The translations under genes and the position numbers were made by a program. Positions 27,428 to 35,300 of a DNA stretch of 64,000 nucleotides are shown in pieces. This DNA is from AC-56 sp963702195 (lineage in GTDB: Bacteria; Actinomycetota; Thermoleophilia; Solirubrobacterales; 70-9). The notes under the pieces were generated by a model. It saw nothing but the letters and a program-made list of their open reading frames with translations, was not told the DNA's origin and searched no databases. The stretch lies in assembly GCA_963702195.1 (NCBI GenBank), contig OY969725.1, positions 558,001-622,000 of the forward strand, in the 5' to 3' direction. The first letter of the stretch is position 1. Each line of letters begins with the position of its first letter.

Positions 27428-27661
27428 TCAGTCAGACGTGTCGGCGCGGCGGATCGTGTTGACGAAGACCGCGAGCGTCGCGATCGTTCCGGCGACCGTC
27501 ACGATGATCCCCACGACGACGTTGACGAGGAAGAAGCACAGGATGGCCGCAAGGAGCCAGAGGGCGAGCCACAGCGTCTCCTTGACCCCGATCAGGTCAG
27601 AGACGTCGGCACCCGCGCTGAGGTCGCGCTTCGTGGTGTTGTCCGGCTCGGGCGCTGCCAT
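27428..27661 (-). CDS. Small membrane protein, unknown function
   Basis: A 77-aa protein with a charged N-terminus (MAAPEPDNTTKRDLSAGADVSDLIGVK) followed by two tightly spaced helices covering about residues 29-68 (LWLALWLLAAILCFFLVNVVVGIIV and TIATLAVFVNTI). It has a short basic/acidic tail. The ATG lies 6 nt after TAGGTT, the local leaderless pattern, which supports it as a real gene. It converges on the copper protein and diverges from a cupin. No family is recognised. Confidence 0.7.
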   Translation of the reverse strand: MAAPEPDNTTKRDLSAGADVSDLIGVKETLWLALWLLAAILCFFLVNVVVGIIVTVAGTIATLAVFVNTIRRADTSD

Positions 27662-27713
27662 GTGCGCAACCTAACCGCCCGACGGACCTGAGGCAAGAGC
27701 TAAGGAGGAATCC

Positions 27714-28142
27714 ATGACCGGCTACCGCGTGCTCCGCGCCCCCGACGCCTTCTGGCGGCCGTCGAACCAGATGGGTGTGCTGAACACCGACCTGGCGAAG
27801 CAGCTCGAGGCCGAGACACTCGGCGCCCGCCTCTGGCGGCTGCGCCCCGGCCAGGCCTCCACCCGCCACCGCCACCGGACGACCGCCGAGCTCTACGTCG
27901 TTCTGGAGGGAACCGGGCGGCTGCGGGTGGGCGACGAGCTCCTGACCCTGGAGCCCCTGAGCGCGGTACTGGTGGATCCGGACGTCCTCCGTCAGCCGTT
28001 CAACGACACCGACGCCGCCCAGCTCTGGCTCGTCGTCGGCGCTCCCCAGGAGGCGGCCAACACACTCGAGATGACCGAGGCCGAGCTGGCCTGGATGTAT
28101 CCCGACGGCCCGAAGGCGCTGCCCCCGGAGCTCGGCGGCTAG
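27714..28142 (+). CDS. Cupin domain protein
   Basis: A 142-aa single-domain cupin. Motif 1 is seen as STRHRHRTTAELYVVLEGTGRLRVG (metal-ligand His pair at about 45-47 and Glu near 52) and motif 2 as a degenerate PDVLRQPFNDTDAAQLWLVVGA lacking the usual His. The enzyme or binding role is not predictable. A very strong TAAGGAGG ribosome site precedes the ATG at 27714. It is divergent from a small membrane protein and convergent with a second, unrelated cupin. Confidence 0.85.
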   Translation: MTGYRVLRAPDAFWRPSNQMGVLNTDLAKQLEAETLGARLWRLRPGQASTRHRHRTTAELYVVLEGTGRLRVGDELLTLEPLSAVLVDPDVLRQPFNDTDAAQLWLVVGAPQEAANTLEMTEAELAWMYPDGPKALPPELGG

Positions 28143-28261
28143 CTGAGCCGGGCCCTCCTCTCGCATCCAGGTGGCTCGCGATCCCGGTGGTCGTGCGGGC
28201 TGGGTGGGGTTTCGGCGATGGAAGGCGCAGCGAGAGGCGAGAGGCGGCCGGGCTAGGCGCG

Positions 28262-28621
28262 CTACTCGGTCAGGACGGTGTCCTCGTCGTAGTAGGGCGG
28301 CGACGAGCAGCAGAGCAGCACCAGGGGCTCCCTGCCCAGGTTCCACAGCTTGTGCCGCGTGCCCGGCGGGATCACGACGGTCTCACCGGGTCCGACGTCG
28401 CTCTCCTCGTCGCCCAATCGCATCCGGCCCTCGCCCGAGACGAAGTGGTAGATCTCCTCGGCGGCGCGGTGGACGTGCTCCGTCGTCTCGCTTCCGGGCG
28501 GGATCCGGGCCTCCGCGAGCGACTGGTTCCGGGCGGCGTCCGGTGGCCTGGCGAGCTCGCGAACCTCAGAGCCGTCGGGCGGGACGATCGCCTCGAGCTC
28601 GCTGGACCGGATGACCTTCAC
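28262..28621 (-). CDS. Cupin domain protein
   Basis: A 119-aa cupin with an intact metal site: TEHVHRAAEEIYHFVSGEGRMRLG gives two His and a Glu in motif 1 (about 47-58) and PGTRHKLWNLGREPLVLLCC gives the His of motif 2. Family members include mannose-6-phosphate isomerase-like sensors and dioxygenases. The start GTG at 28621 overlaps the preceding YCII gene's TGA (GTGA), so the two are translationally coupled. Its stop lies 120 bp past the end of the convergent cupin gene. Substrate unknown. Confidence 0.85.
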   Translation of the reverse strand: MKVIRSSELEAIVPPDGSEVRELARPPDAARNQSLAEARIPPGSETTEHVHRAAEEIYHFVSGEGRMRLGDEESDVGPGETVVIPPGTRHKLWNLGREPLVLLCCSSPPYYDEDTVLTE

Positions 28622-28926
28622 CGCTCCAAACCCAGCCCGTCCAGGAGGACCGTCCAGGCCTCGATGCTCGTGATCCGCAGCATCCCGTTCCGGTCCCAGT
28701 TGTCCTGCGCGAGCCGCTCGCGAACCGCCTCCTCGGAGGGCGCGTCGACGACGTGGAGCACGTCGCGGTCGCCCTCGAGCGGCCCGCCGAGGAGGATGAA
28801 CCCGTCGTCGACAAGCGAATCCATGAACCGCGCGTGCTCGTCCCAGCCTTCCTGCTCGCGGAGCTCTCGCGACCAATCCCAGGGACCGCCATGCTCGAGT
28901 CGAACCGCGAAGAGCACCGGCGCCAT
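28618..28926 (-). CDS. YCII-related domain protein
   Basis: A 102-aa dimeric ferredoxin-like protein of the YCII family. The pattern is clear: FAVRLEHGG at the start, the helix EQEGWDEHARFMDSLVDDGFILLGGPL with the Asp-His type active-site region, and SEEAVRERLAQDNWDRNGMLRI. Some relatives convert chlorinated muconates or act as peroxidases; here function is unknown. The ATG at 28926 has a GGGAGG ribosome site seven bases upstream, so the 42-codon longer frame is rejected. Coupled to the downstream cupin by GTGA overlap. Confidence 0.85.
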   Translation of the reverse strand: MAPVLFAVRLEHGGPWDWSRELREQEGWDEHARFMDSLVDDGFILLGGPLEGDRDVLHVVDAPSEEAVRERLAQDNWDRNGMLRITSIEAWTVLLDGLGLER

Positions 28927-29070
28927 CGTAATCGCCTCCCGTCCCAGGGACTGGGTCAGCGTTGCCAGGCGGCCCTCAGCCCCTCCGTGACGATCGCCTT
29001 CGGCCGGCCCCCGGCGCCTCGACCCTGGACCTTGGCACGCATACCGAAACAAAGTTCAGTCTCGGCGTCC

Positions 29071-29248
29071 CGGCGCCCAGCACGGACGATGGGCGCGGCT
29101 GGTTCGAACCAGCCCGGAGGGCGAGTGGTGTGAAGAAGCCAGCCCCGGCGCCCAGCACGGACGATGGGCGCGGCTGGTTTCGAACCAGCCCGGAGGGCGA
29201 GTGGTGTGAAGAAGCCAGCCCCGGCGCCCAGCACGGACGATGGGCGCG
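29071..29248. repeat. Tandem 75-76 bp tRNA-Val-like repeats (2.4 copies)
   Basis: Three starts of the same unit at 29071, 29146 and 29222; the first two copies are complete and differ by one T, the third is truncated and degenerate after 29248. Read on the minus strand each full unit looks like a decayed tRNA-Val(CAC): acceptor halves GGGCGC/GCGCCC, a TTCACAC anticodon-loop match, and an intact T-arm, but no D-arm. Copies are in the same orientation as the intact tRNA-Val at 39.2 kb. They lie where the integrative element joins the chromosome. Confidence 0.85.
29164..29189. other. Left attachment site (tRNA-Val 3' end copy)
   Basis: Identical over 26 bp to 39211-39236; begins ATGGGCGCGG and ends GAACCAGC. 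It lies within the second tandem tRNA-like repeat, 105 bp from the end of the integrase gene. The repeat context leaves some doubt about which copy recombines. Confidence 0.65.
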
Positions 29249-29277
29249 ATTGGTTTGACTAGGCACGGATTGGCGCC

Positions 29278-29305
29278 TTTGTCACCGGTCCTGTCACCCA
29301 TTCGC
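29278..29305 (+). promoter_or_regulatory. Putative integrase arm-type sites, left end
   Basis: Two direct copies, TTTGTCACC (29278-29286) and TGTCACCCATTC (29292-29303). The same words recur at the right end of the element in the same orientation. Distance to the left att core (about 90 bp) mirrors that at the right end. The second copy overlaps the integrase stop region. Confidence 0.5.
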
Positions 29306-30331
29306 CGCAGAACGCAGCGGAACGACCGTCGAAAATGCCCGGTCGATTTCCTCCAGCGCGCCCACGTCCCCATGCCCGTAGAGCCTCTCGACCAGGCGGC
29401 CGCCGTCATCGTGCCCTAGTTGCACCGCGACTACCCGGCTCGGCAGCCCTAGGGTGACGTACAGGTGGTGGCCGCAGTGGTGACGCAGTTCGTAGATGTC
29501 CATGCCGTCGCGTCCCGCGGCCGCCTTCACGGGCGCCCAATAGCCGGTGCGCATGGCGGCCGACAACGGGCCACCGCGCTTGCCGTGGAAGATCAGCGCG
29601 TCCGTGCGCCCCAGCGGCAGCAGCGCGTCACGCGCGGCGGGGGTGAGCACGATGGTACGCGCTCGGTTGGACTTCGGCAGTTGCTCGCGGCCCTTATAGC
29701 GCTGGCGGGCGACGTGGATGCGCATGCGGGCGAAGTCGATGTCGCCCCACTCCAGGGCGGCGGCCTCCGAGGGTCGCATCCCGGAGTGCGCCAGGAACCG
29801 AATCAGCGCCGCGAAGGTCGGGCCGTAGTCGCCGTGGACGCGCTCCGCGGTGACCGCCAGTTCCTCGACCTCCGCGACCGTCAGCGGAATGAGATCGCGC
29901 CGCCCCCGGCTCCGCCGGGCCTCTCCGGCGAACGGATTCGGCGGCGAAATCTGCCGGGCACGCTCGGCGGCGTTCAGCGCGGTAATCACCGCGGGCACGC
30001 GCCAGCGGTTCGCCCGCGCCCAGTTTTGGGCGGTCGGCGCGTCAATCTGCGACAGGGGCCGCGGGCCGAAGTCGCGGCGGAACTTGCGCAGCGCCGTCCG
30101 GGTTGCGTCGTAGGTGGAATCCTTCACGGTGTCGGCGTATCCCGGTAGCCAGTGCGCGCACCACTGCTCGACGGTCATCCGGCCGCGGGGACTGTCGTCC
30201 TTCGCCCGGCGCTCAGCGGCGCGGGCCTCGGACAACTTGGCGAAGGTCCCCACCCATTCCTTGCGGCGGTGGCGATAGACCTGGACGCCGTAGCGCAGTT
30301 TGCCGGCGGAGTCGCGGCGCTTGCGGATCAT
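29294..30331 (-). CDS. int: Tyrosine recombinase / integrase
   Basis: A 345-aa site-specific recombinase. The N-terminus (about 1-50) resembles the arm-binding AP2-like domain (GKLRYGVQVYRHRRKEWVGTF), followed by a SAM-like core-binding domain (about 52-130) and the catalytic domain. Catalytic residues are visible: Arg in HSGMRPSEAAAL (about 190), the box II ELRHHCGHHLY (His-x-x-His/Arg type), LGHDD and the nucleophile Tyr in VERLYGHGD near residue 318. Its gene ends just inside the left attachment repeat and beside GTCACC sites, as expected for an integrase acting at a tRNA gene. An excisionase-like gene lies 126 bp upstream on the same strand. Confidence 0.93.
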   Translation of the reverse strand: MIRKRRDSAGKLRYGVQVYRHRRKEWVGTFAKLSEARAAERRAKDDSPRGRMTVEQWCAHWLPGYADTVKDSTYDATRTALRKFRRDFGPRPLSQIDAPTAQNWARANRWRVPAVITALNAAERARQISPPNPFAGEARRSRGRRDLIPLTVAEVEELAVTAERVHGDYGPTFAALIRFLAHSGMRPSEAAALEWGDIDFARMRIHVARQRYKGREQLPKSNRARTIVLTPAARDALLPLGRTDALIFHGKRGGPLSAAMRTGYWAPVKAAAGRDGMDIYELRHHCGHHLYVTLGLPSRVVAVQLGHDDGGRLVERLYGHGDVGALEEIDRAFSTVVPLRSAANG

Positions 30332-30457
30332 CGGCCGGACCTCACGCCCGCGAGTGGGGCGCCGATACGCTGCGGATTGCTCATGGAGGGTTCCTCTCCG
30401 TGGGCCATGGGGGCGGTCGTGGAAGCGGCGCGCCCCCGATTTCGTGGACGCCTCATC

Positions 30458-30733
30458 CTAAACGCTCCGCTGGAGGTGACCGGCGGTCTCCAGCCACGCC
30501 TCGACCTCGGAGCGTTGGAAGCGGCGGCGGCCGTTCAGCATCACGCTGGGCATCGGCGGGTCGTCGCGCAGGCGTGTCTCCACCCAGCGCACAGACATGC
30601 TCAGGGCGCCCGCCAACTGGCGCTTGTCGAGCCATGGCTCCGGTTCCGCGGCGGGCTCGACCAGTTCGGACGCGCGGCGGGCGATCTGCTCGACCTGCTC
30701 GGGCGGCAATTCCAGGAGGATGGGCGCGCTCAT
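30458..30733 (-). CDS. Excisionase-like helix-turn-helix protein
   Basis: A 91-aa protein whose C-terminal half (about 33-85) fits the MerR/excisionase-type winged helix: WLDKRQLAGALSMSVRWVETRLRDDPPMPSVMLNGRRRFQRSEVEAWLE, with the beta-wing containing NGRRRF. The N-terminal part is acidic and helical. Such proteins bend DNA and direct integrase to excision. The ATG at 30733 overlaps the stop of the upstream 63-aa gene (ATGA), so the two are coupled, and the pair precedes int on the same strand. A 123-codon upstream extension of the frame is rejected. Confidence 0.8.
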   Translation of the reverse strand: MSAPILLELPPEQVEQIARRASELVEPAAEPEPWLDKRQLAGALSMSVRWVETRLRDDPPMPSVMLNGRRRFQRSEVEAWLETAGHLQRSV

Positions 30734-30921
30734 CCCGCCGGCTCCCGCGCGAGCAGCGCCGGGAGAATCGGCGCCGGGGAGTTGTGCTCGTACTCCATCC
30801 CGTAGATGCCGTTGCGCATGCTGCGGGCGGCGTCCAGTTCCCAGAGTGCGTCGAGTGTGTCGGCCGCCTCCGCGATGGCGTCGCGCTCGGCCGGGGTCAG
30901 CGTGGGGGTAGGTGTTCGCAT
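30730..30921 (-). CDS. Small hypothetical protein of the element
   Basis: A 63-aa protein, MRTPTPTLTPAERDAIAEAADTL at the start and AREPAG at the end. It is mostly one amphipathic helix pair with no metal or catalytic motif. An AAAGGA ribosome site lies nine bases before the ATG at 30921, and the stop overlaps the start of the excisionase-like gene (ATGA). The conserved coupling with an excisionase suggests a role in control of excision or a small regulator, but this is inference. Not recognised as any family. Confidence 0.65.
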   Translation of the reverse strand: MRTPTPTLTPAERDAIAEAADTLDALWELDAARSMRNGIYGMEYEHNSPAPILPALLAREPAG

Positions 30922-31274
30922 AGACGATCCTTTCGTCCATGCGCCTACCGGTCTCGCGCGAGGTTTGCGGGACTCCCCCTCTAGCTTGGCCGCCGGGGCC
31001 TGCAAACGCGGAGGAGGGCCGCTGAATTGCGTCTCGAATTATCGCATACGGCGCCCGAATAACACCACTCTCAGCCTTAGCCGGTGTCGCGAAGTGGGCC
31101 AAAGGCCTAGCGCCCGGTTTCTTGCCTCCCCGCGCGCCCCCAGCGACGCGAATCGACCTCTCGCCATGCCGGCGTTTCCCGCTGATCTAGTGGGACAAGC
31201 GGCGCTCGGGTTGCTCGGCCGGCTGGCAGCGCTGGGGGCGCTGCGAAGTCAAGAAATGAGCGCGCCGCGGCGGC
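30922..31274. other. 353-bp intergenic region with probable promoter for the xis-int operon
   Basis: No coding sequence is supported here. On the minus strand a GATAAT box (about 31037-31042) preceded by a TGTTAT-like -35 (about 31059-31064) could drive the leftward small gene-xis-int set, leaving a leader of about 110 nt. The region between the promoter and the HEPN-like gene holds only short shadow frames. Confidence 0.4.
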
Positions 31275-31895
31275 TCAGGCGGGATGGCGGAGCATGAAGT
31301 CTCGGATGCTCTCGATGATCCTTGGCACATCGTCCGCGTTCACGTTGTCAAATCGGCCGTGAGCACCCTCCGTCCGTTGCGCGTACCACCCCGCCATCAG
31401 CTTTCGCTCGGTCTCGCGGATGACCTCAGCCTTCACCAGCTCGTGACCGACGTGCTCGAACGCAATTGGATCGCCATTGGACTTTCGGACGGGCACATCG
31501 TTGGCGGTCGCGAGCTTACGGATGTGTTCTTCGAGAACGGCACCGGCTAGGACCGCCGCGGGCGCGGCATGCATTCGAGCTGCGATTGCGGTCGCCATCT
31601 CTAGAAGATCGTCAAAGACCTCCTCGCGCGCCTCTTGCTGAATGGTCGCTAGGTACCCCTGGGCGAAGTCCTCCCGGAGGGCTACCAGGACGCCCCTGAG
31701 TCTTCCCGACTTCCAGTCAGTGCGTGCGTTCGCGTCAACAATCCGCCGTGCTTCCTGTGCGTAGACGCTATTCGGCGGAGCCAGGCGGAATACAGCGGCG
31801 GCCCGGCGCGTTGTCGTGGAGCCCCCCTGATCCGACGGAGTGCTTTCTAGGACCGCAGTTATCTGTTCGATTACTTCGTCTACGTCCGGCGTCAT
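31275..31895 (-). CDS. Candidate HEPN-domain protein of the element
   Basis: A 206-aa mostly helical protein. The C-terminal part reads EEHIRKLATANDVP, then WYAQRTEGAHGRFDNVNADDVPRII. R174 and H179 form an Rx4H motif, the RNase signature of HEPN domains, in a setting (RxxxAHGxFD...DV..II..IRDF) usual for that superfamily. HEPN proteins of mobile elements are commonly toxins or abortive-infection RNases. No antitoxin or MNT partner gene is adjacent. The ATG lies 7 nt after TACTCT, the leaderless pattern, so it is probably expressed independently of int. Identification rests on motif reading only. Confidence 0.55.
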   Translation of the reverse strand: MTPDVDEVIEQITAVLESTPSDQGGSTTTRRAAAVFRLAPPNSVYAQEARRIVDANARTDWKSGRLRGVLVALREDFAQGYLATIQQEAREEVFDDLLEMATAIAARMHAAPAAVLAGAVLEEHIRKLATANDVPVRKSNGDPIAFEHVGHELVKAEVIRETERKLMAGWYAQRTEGAHGRFDNVNADDVPRIIESIRDFMLRHPA

Positions 31896-32122
31896 GTGCG
31901 ACAGAGTACGCAGCGCACGGACGAGATAGAGGACGGGGGCGGCGCGTTAGAGCATGTCGCTCATGGCCTCGCCGAGATGATCGTTTAAGAGGAAGTCCGT
32001 TCCGCGTCGCTTGCCGTCGCGGGTTGGACTGTCAAGCGTGGCGGGGCAGCATGGGGCTCCCGGGCATCGTCCGCGGATAATCCGCGCGAATACACCCGAC
32101 TCCGTGAGTACAGTCCCCCGCG

Positions 32123-32968
32123 ATGGATGCACAGAGTCTGGGCCACGTGGCCCGAAAGCAAGCTGAGATGCAGTCCGCCGTCTCGAAGATGGCGTCTTTT
32201 CGCGACCCACAAAAAGCGGCACTGTGGAAGGCGGCCGCCTCTTTCAGCGCCCCGGAATACTCCGCGCTATGGAGAACGCTCGGCGCCGGAGCGCTCGACT
32301 CGAACCTCGCCGGGATGAGTAACGCGATTCGCGCCTACCAGGACGCGAATTGGGGGCGGTGGTCGCGCGACCTCGCCACGCCACTTAGTCAGTCGGCGGC
32401 CGTCGCCGGCCTCCTCGACTCCACAAAGATGGCCGGCATCCAGGACCTACTACAAGCGCACTACGCGAGACTTGCGCCGACGTTCAAGCCAGGGATTCAG
32501 GAGGCCCTCCGCGCCTACACAGAGCGACCGGGCCTCACCGAGACGGCGCGGAGCCTTCACACTCCGTGGGGCGGGGAGATGAATCGGGTGGCGGAGGAGC
32601 GCCGGCAGTGGACGGCGCAGTTGGTTCCGCGGCCGCGCAACGAAGTCAACGAGTCCGTTACTCGAATCGGCGAGATGATGGCCGAGACTCGTCGCAGGGA
32701 GGCCGAGCGCGAGGCGGAGACCATTCGCCGTGAAGAAGCCATGCTCCACGAGATGAGCGCGATGCGGGCCGCAGTCGAGCGCGCTGAGGCTCACCAGGCG
32801 GCGGCGGAGGCCCATCAAGCCGCTGCGGAGGAGCGCGCTAGGGCAGCAGAGGAGCGAGAGGCAGAGTCCGCCGAGCGGGCGGCGCGTGACGCGCTCATCA
32901 TGAGGGGTCTGACCGCGTTCTCAATCCTCGTGGCAATCGGCGCGGTCGTCGCGCAGCTTGTCTCTTAG
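32123..32968 (+). CDS. Tail-anchored coiled-coil protein, unknown function
   Basis: A 281-aa protein in three parts: a helical N-terminal domain (1-150), a highly charged coiled coil (about 185-260) with Ala/Glu/Arg heptads and an internal repeat AHQAAAEAHQAAAEERARAAEERE in two pieces, and a C-terminal transmembrane helix (about 262-280, LTAFSILVAIGAVVAQLVS). There is no signal peptide, so most of the protein should be cytosolic and tail-anchored. A TACAGT box lies 8 nt before the ATG. No homologous family is recognised. It is 227 bp downstream of, and divergent from, the HEPN-like gene. Confidence 0.7.
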   Translation: MDAQSLGHVARKQAEMQSAVSKMASFRDPQKAALWKAAASFSAPEYSALWRTLGAGALDSNLAGMSNAIRAYQDANWGRWSRDLATPLSQSAAVAGLLDSTKMAGIQDLLQAHYARLAPTFKPGIQEALRAYTERPGLTETARSLHTPWGGEMNRVAEERRQWTAQLVPRPRNEVNESVTRIGEMMAETRRREAEREAETIRREEAMLHEMSAMRAAVERAEAHQAAAEAHQAAAEERARAAEEREAESAERAARDALIMRGLTAFSILVAIGAVVAQLVS

Positions 32969-33037
32969 CCGCAGGCAGGCCGAGACCGGGCTAGTTACCT
33001 GCCCGATCCCGGCCCTCATGGGTTGACGTTCGCCGCC

Positions 33038-33355
33038 CTACTTGTGTAGTGGCCCGTAGTGGCAGAACGCCGTAGCGCTGGCGTCCTTACAGGTCTCGTA
33101 CGTGTTGTTGGCGACCTGATCAACACGGCCGATCAGACTGTCGTTCTCGTACGTGTGCCCGATCTGCTTGCTGATCGTGTTGAGCTTGGAATTCACGTGC
33201 TTTAGCTGCTTTACGACCTGAGACGACGACCCGGCCTTGGCGGCATCGGTGCGCGTGACCAACGCTGCCCCAAACCCGGCGCCTACGCTGAGGACCAGCG
33301 CCGCGGCAATGCCCGCGACCATCGTTCGGAGCCTCAGCACGTTGCTATTCGTCAT
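33038..33355 (-). CDS. Small exported or membrane-anchored protein
   Basis: A 105-aa protein with a signal-anchor-like helix (about 12-33, MVAGIAAALVLSVGAGFGAALV) preceded by basic residues, then a polar helix with VVKQLKHVNSKLNTISKQIGH and a C-terminal tail with two cysteines (ETCKDASATAFCHYG) likely to form a disulfide outside the cell. No lipobox Cys. No family recognised. Such short exported proteins are common cargo on actinobacterial islands. The region between this gene and the next (33356-33548) shows no coding sequence. Confidence 0.65.
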   Translation of the reverse strand: MTNSNVLRLRTMVAGIAAALVLSVGAGFGAALVTRTDAAKAGSSSQVVKQLKHVNSKLNTISKQIGHTYENDSLIGRVDQVANNTYETCKDASATAFCHYGPLHK

Positions 33356-33548
33356 GGCGCATCCCTTCCGTCGAGAACTCGGCGAGACTGCGCTCGCACC
33401 CGCAGGCCAGCCGCCCCTATGTGTTGATCATCGACACTGGAAGCTGCGCCCTCAATCCCCTAATCGGCTAGACGTTCCCCCTCCGATTTGGGGGAGCGGT
33501 ATAACCCATCCGGTTGCCGTCCGCTCATCGCTGGGCTAGGTTCTCGCC

Positions 33549-33932
33549 ATGGGCCTGCTGAATCCCCGTGCCCGCTGCCCGAACTGCAAGGGAAAAATCC
33601 ACGTCAGCTACGGCGCGCGGAAGGCGCCGCAGGTTTGCGAGCACTGCGGGGCGGAGCTGGAGGGAAGCGACCTCACCGCAACCCTCCGGGTGAAGGGGGA
33701 GACCAGCCCATGGCAGACGCTCCGCGGCGGTCGTCAGATGAGTGCGGCCGAACGTGCCGCTATTGAGGAGAACAACGCTGCGGCAGCCGGTGATACCGGC
33801 CGAGACAAACTCCCAGCGGACGTTCGGCAGCGCGAGGAGCGCATAGACCAGCTCGTGAGCGAAGGCCTCACCCGGAAGCAGGCTGCCAAGCAGGCTTGGA
33901 GGGAAATCCCGCCTCGGCGGCGCAGCAAGTAA
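33549..33932 (+). CDS. Zinc-ribbon protein with C-terminal helical tail
   Basis: A 127-aa protein. The N-terminus has a C4 zinc ribbon: CPNCKGKIHVSYG then CEHCGAEL (two CxxC pairs, about residues 10-13 and 30-33). The rest is polar and helical, with REERIDQLVSEGLTRKQAAKQAWRE, which could bind nucleic acid or protein. A TAGGTT box lies 6 nt before the ATG at 33549, so the mRNA is probably leaderless. It may be a transcription-linked small regulator of the element. No family recognised. Confidence 0.7.
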   Translation: MGLLNPRARCPNCKGKIHVSYGARKAPQVCEHCGAELEGSDLTATLRVKGETSPWQTLRGGRQMSAAERAAIEENNAAAAGDTGRDKLPADVRQREERIDQLVSEGLTRKQAAKQAWREIPPRRRSK

Positions 33933-34046
33933 TGGCGCAGATGAGGCTGCATCCGAACTGGATCAAGCAACGTATGCCGGGTCAGCATCAAACGACGGTT
34001 CGACACGCCGAGGGCGGTTCCGCCCTGCGGGATAGGCTGCCCCACG

Positions 34047-34469
34047 ATGGGGCGGCGAGGATTACTGTTAATCCTTTGCGCTGCGAGCTTGGTCGTCGGC
34101 GCAAGTGGCTGTGGCGGGTCCAGCGGCGATAGCACGGCCAGCCGCGAGCAATCCCAGACGAGCGCGGACCTAACCAAGAGCAGCGGCATCGAGGGCATTC
34201 CACTTCCGGCCGACGCCACGCCGTTGCCAGGGTTCGATGGGGGCTGGAATGTCCCAGGATCCGACTACGACACCGTGGTCGCCTTCTACGAGGACCGGAT
34301 ACCCGAGGGGAAGGACTGGCGCGACTGGAAATGGTGCGACACCGGGGGCGGTGACACGATTCACGCACACATCTATGCGAAGGGACGCCGCGACATCCTC
34401 AACGTGACCGTCGCCGACGACAACCCCCCAGGCGTCATCATCGGCACTGACGAGTCTGGCCCCTGCTAG
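34047..34469 (+). CDS. Small lipoprotein, unknown function
   Basis: A 140-aa lipoprotein: signal peptide MGRRGLLLILCAASLVVGASGC with lipobox GASGC (Cys22), then a Ser/Thr-rich linker and a globular part containing GFDGGWNVPGSDYDTVVAFYEDRIPEGKDWRDWKWCDTGGG. The pattern PLPGF....YDTVVAFYEDRIP suggests a small alpha/beta domain recurring in actinobacterial lipoproteins, but no family name is certain. A TAGGCT box sits 8 nt before the ATG. It may be surface cargo of the element. Confidence 0.7.
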   Translation: MGRRGLLLILCAASLVVGASGCGGSSGDSTASREQSQTSADLTKSSGIEGIPLPADATPLPGFDGGWNVPGSDYDTVVAFYEDRIPEGKDWRDWKWCDTGGGDTIHAHIYAKGRRDILNVTVADDNPPGVIIGTDESGPC

Positions 34470-34529
34470 CCGTCCGTAAGGGACACAAGCCCCTTGACTG
34501 CTCTCGGTCTCGGTGAGAGGGTCCGTCCA

Positions 34530-34949
34530 ATGAAAGGGAGGCCGTCTGTCCTGATCGTCCTAGTCGCCATGCTCGCGCTGGTCACCATGGGCGCCGCCGG
34601 CTGCGGCGGCAGCGACGAGGGAGGCGCGGGCGGCAACGGCGGTCAAGCCAATCAGCAGCAGAAGCCGGAACCGAAGCCGAAGCCCAAGCCGGAACCGAAG
34701 CCCAAGCCCAAGCCCAAGCCCACGACAACGACAACGACAACGCAACAGCCGCCCACGACGACGACTACTCAGGAGCCCCCCACGACGACCGAATGCACAC
34801 CCGGCTACTCCCCCTGCCTCAAGCCCGCGTCCGACTACGACTGCGAGGGCGGGACCGGAGACGGGCCGGAGTACGCCGGCCAGGTCCAGGTCACGGGCAG
34901 CGATCCCTACGACCTGGACTCCGACGGCGACGGAGTCGGCTGCGAGTAG
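34530..34949 (+). CDS. Excalibur-domain lipoprotein with Pro/Lys and Thr repeats
   Basis: A 139-aa exported protein. A signal peptide ends in the lipobox-like AAGC (about residue 24). Next is a low-complexity spacer with PEPKPKPKP repeats and then threonine runs (TTTTTTT, PPTTTTT), typical of cell-wall-spanning stalks. The C-terminus is an Excalibur calcium-binding domain: YDCEGGTG and DPYDLDSDGDGVGCE with the DxDxDGxxC pattern. The ATG at 34530 is preferred over an upstream start since it opens the signal peptide and has GAGAGG nine bases before it. The TTG-starting DUF4177 gene follows directly. Confidence 0.8.
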   Translation: MKGRPSVLIVLVAMLALVTMGAAGCGGSDEGGAGGNGGQANQQQKPEPKPKPKPEPKPKPKPKPTTTTTTTQQPPTTTTTQEPPTTTECTPGYSPCLKPASDYDCEGGTGDGPEYAGQVQVTGSDPYDLDSDGDGVGCE

Positions 34950-35168
34950 TTGCCGGCCTGGGAGTATCGGATCGAGAGCATCCCGCTTCAGGAGAAGTGG
35001 TTCGGTCGGCAGGCGCAGGAGTTCCAGCGGTTCGTCGGCGTCTTCAACCAGATCGGATCGGAGGGCTGGGAGCTCGTCAGCTACCAGGCGATGCCCGTAT
35101 TCGGCTCCCTCAGCGGCCAGCAGAAGAGCACCGTCTTCCTGGCGATCTTCAAGCGCCTACGTGCTTAG
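34950..35168 (+). CDS. DUF4177-like small protein
   Basis: A 72-aa protein starting at TTG 34950, immediately after the stop of the Excalibur lipoprotein gene. The sequence WEYRIESIPL, then LNxxGxEGWELVSYQA-like FNQIGSEGWELVSYQAMP and VFLAIFKRL match the DUF4177 beta-alpha-beta pattern. DUF4177 proteins have no known role. There is no signal peptide, so it is cytosolic. It is probably cotranscribed and translationally coupled to the gene ahead. The start codon is a guess based on position. Confidence 0.7.
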   Translation: MPAWEYRIESIPLQEKWFGRQAQEFQRFVGVFNQIGSEGWELVSYQAMPVFGSLSGQQKSTVFLAIFKRLRA

Positions 35169-35300
35169 GGCTCAAGCGAGGCCATCCGCTCCCGCTCGGC
35201 GTCGTCGGTTGATCCTCGGCGGTCGTTGCCTCCAGGTCGGCGGCCGATTGCCGCACGTCCAGCTCGCGGCGCCGGTCGTACTTAGTCGCCTTGCGCCACG

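Noticed and set aside
29071..29248. CRISPR-like array
   Set aside because: Units are tandem without unique spacers and no cas genes are nearby; they match tRNA-Val.
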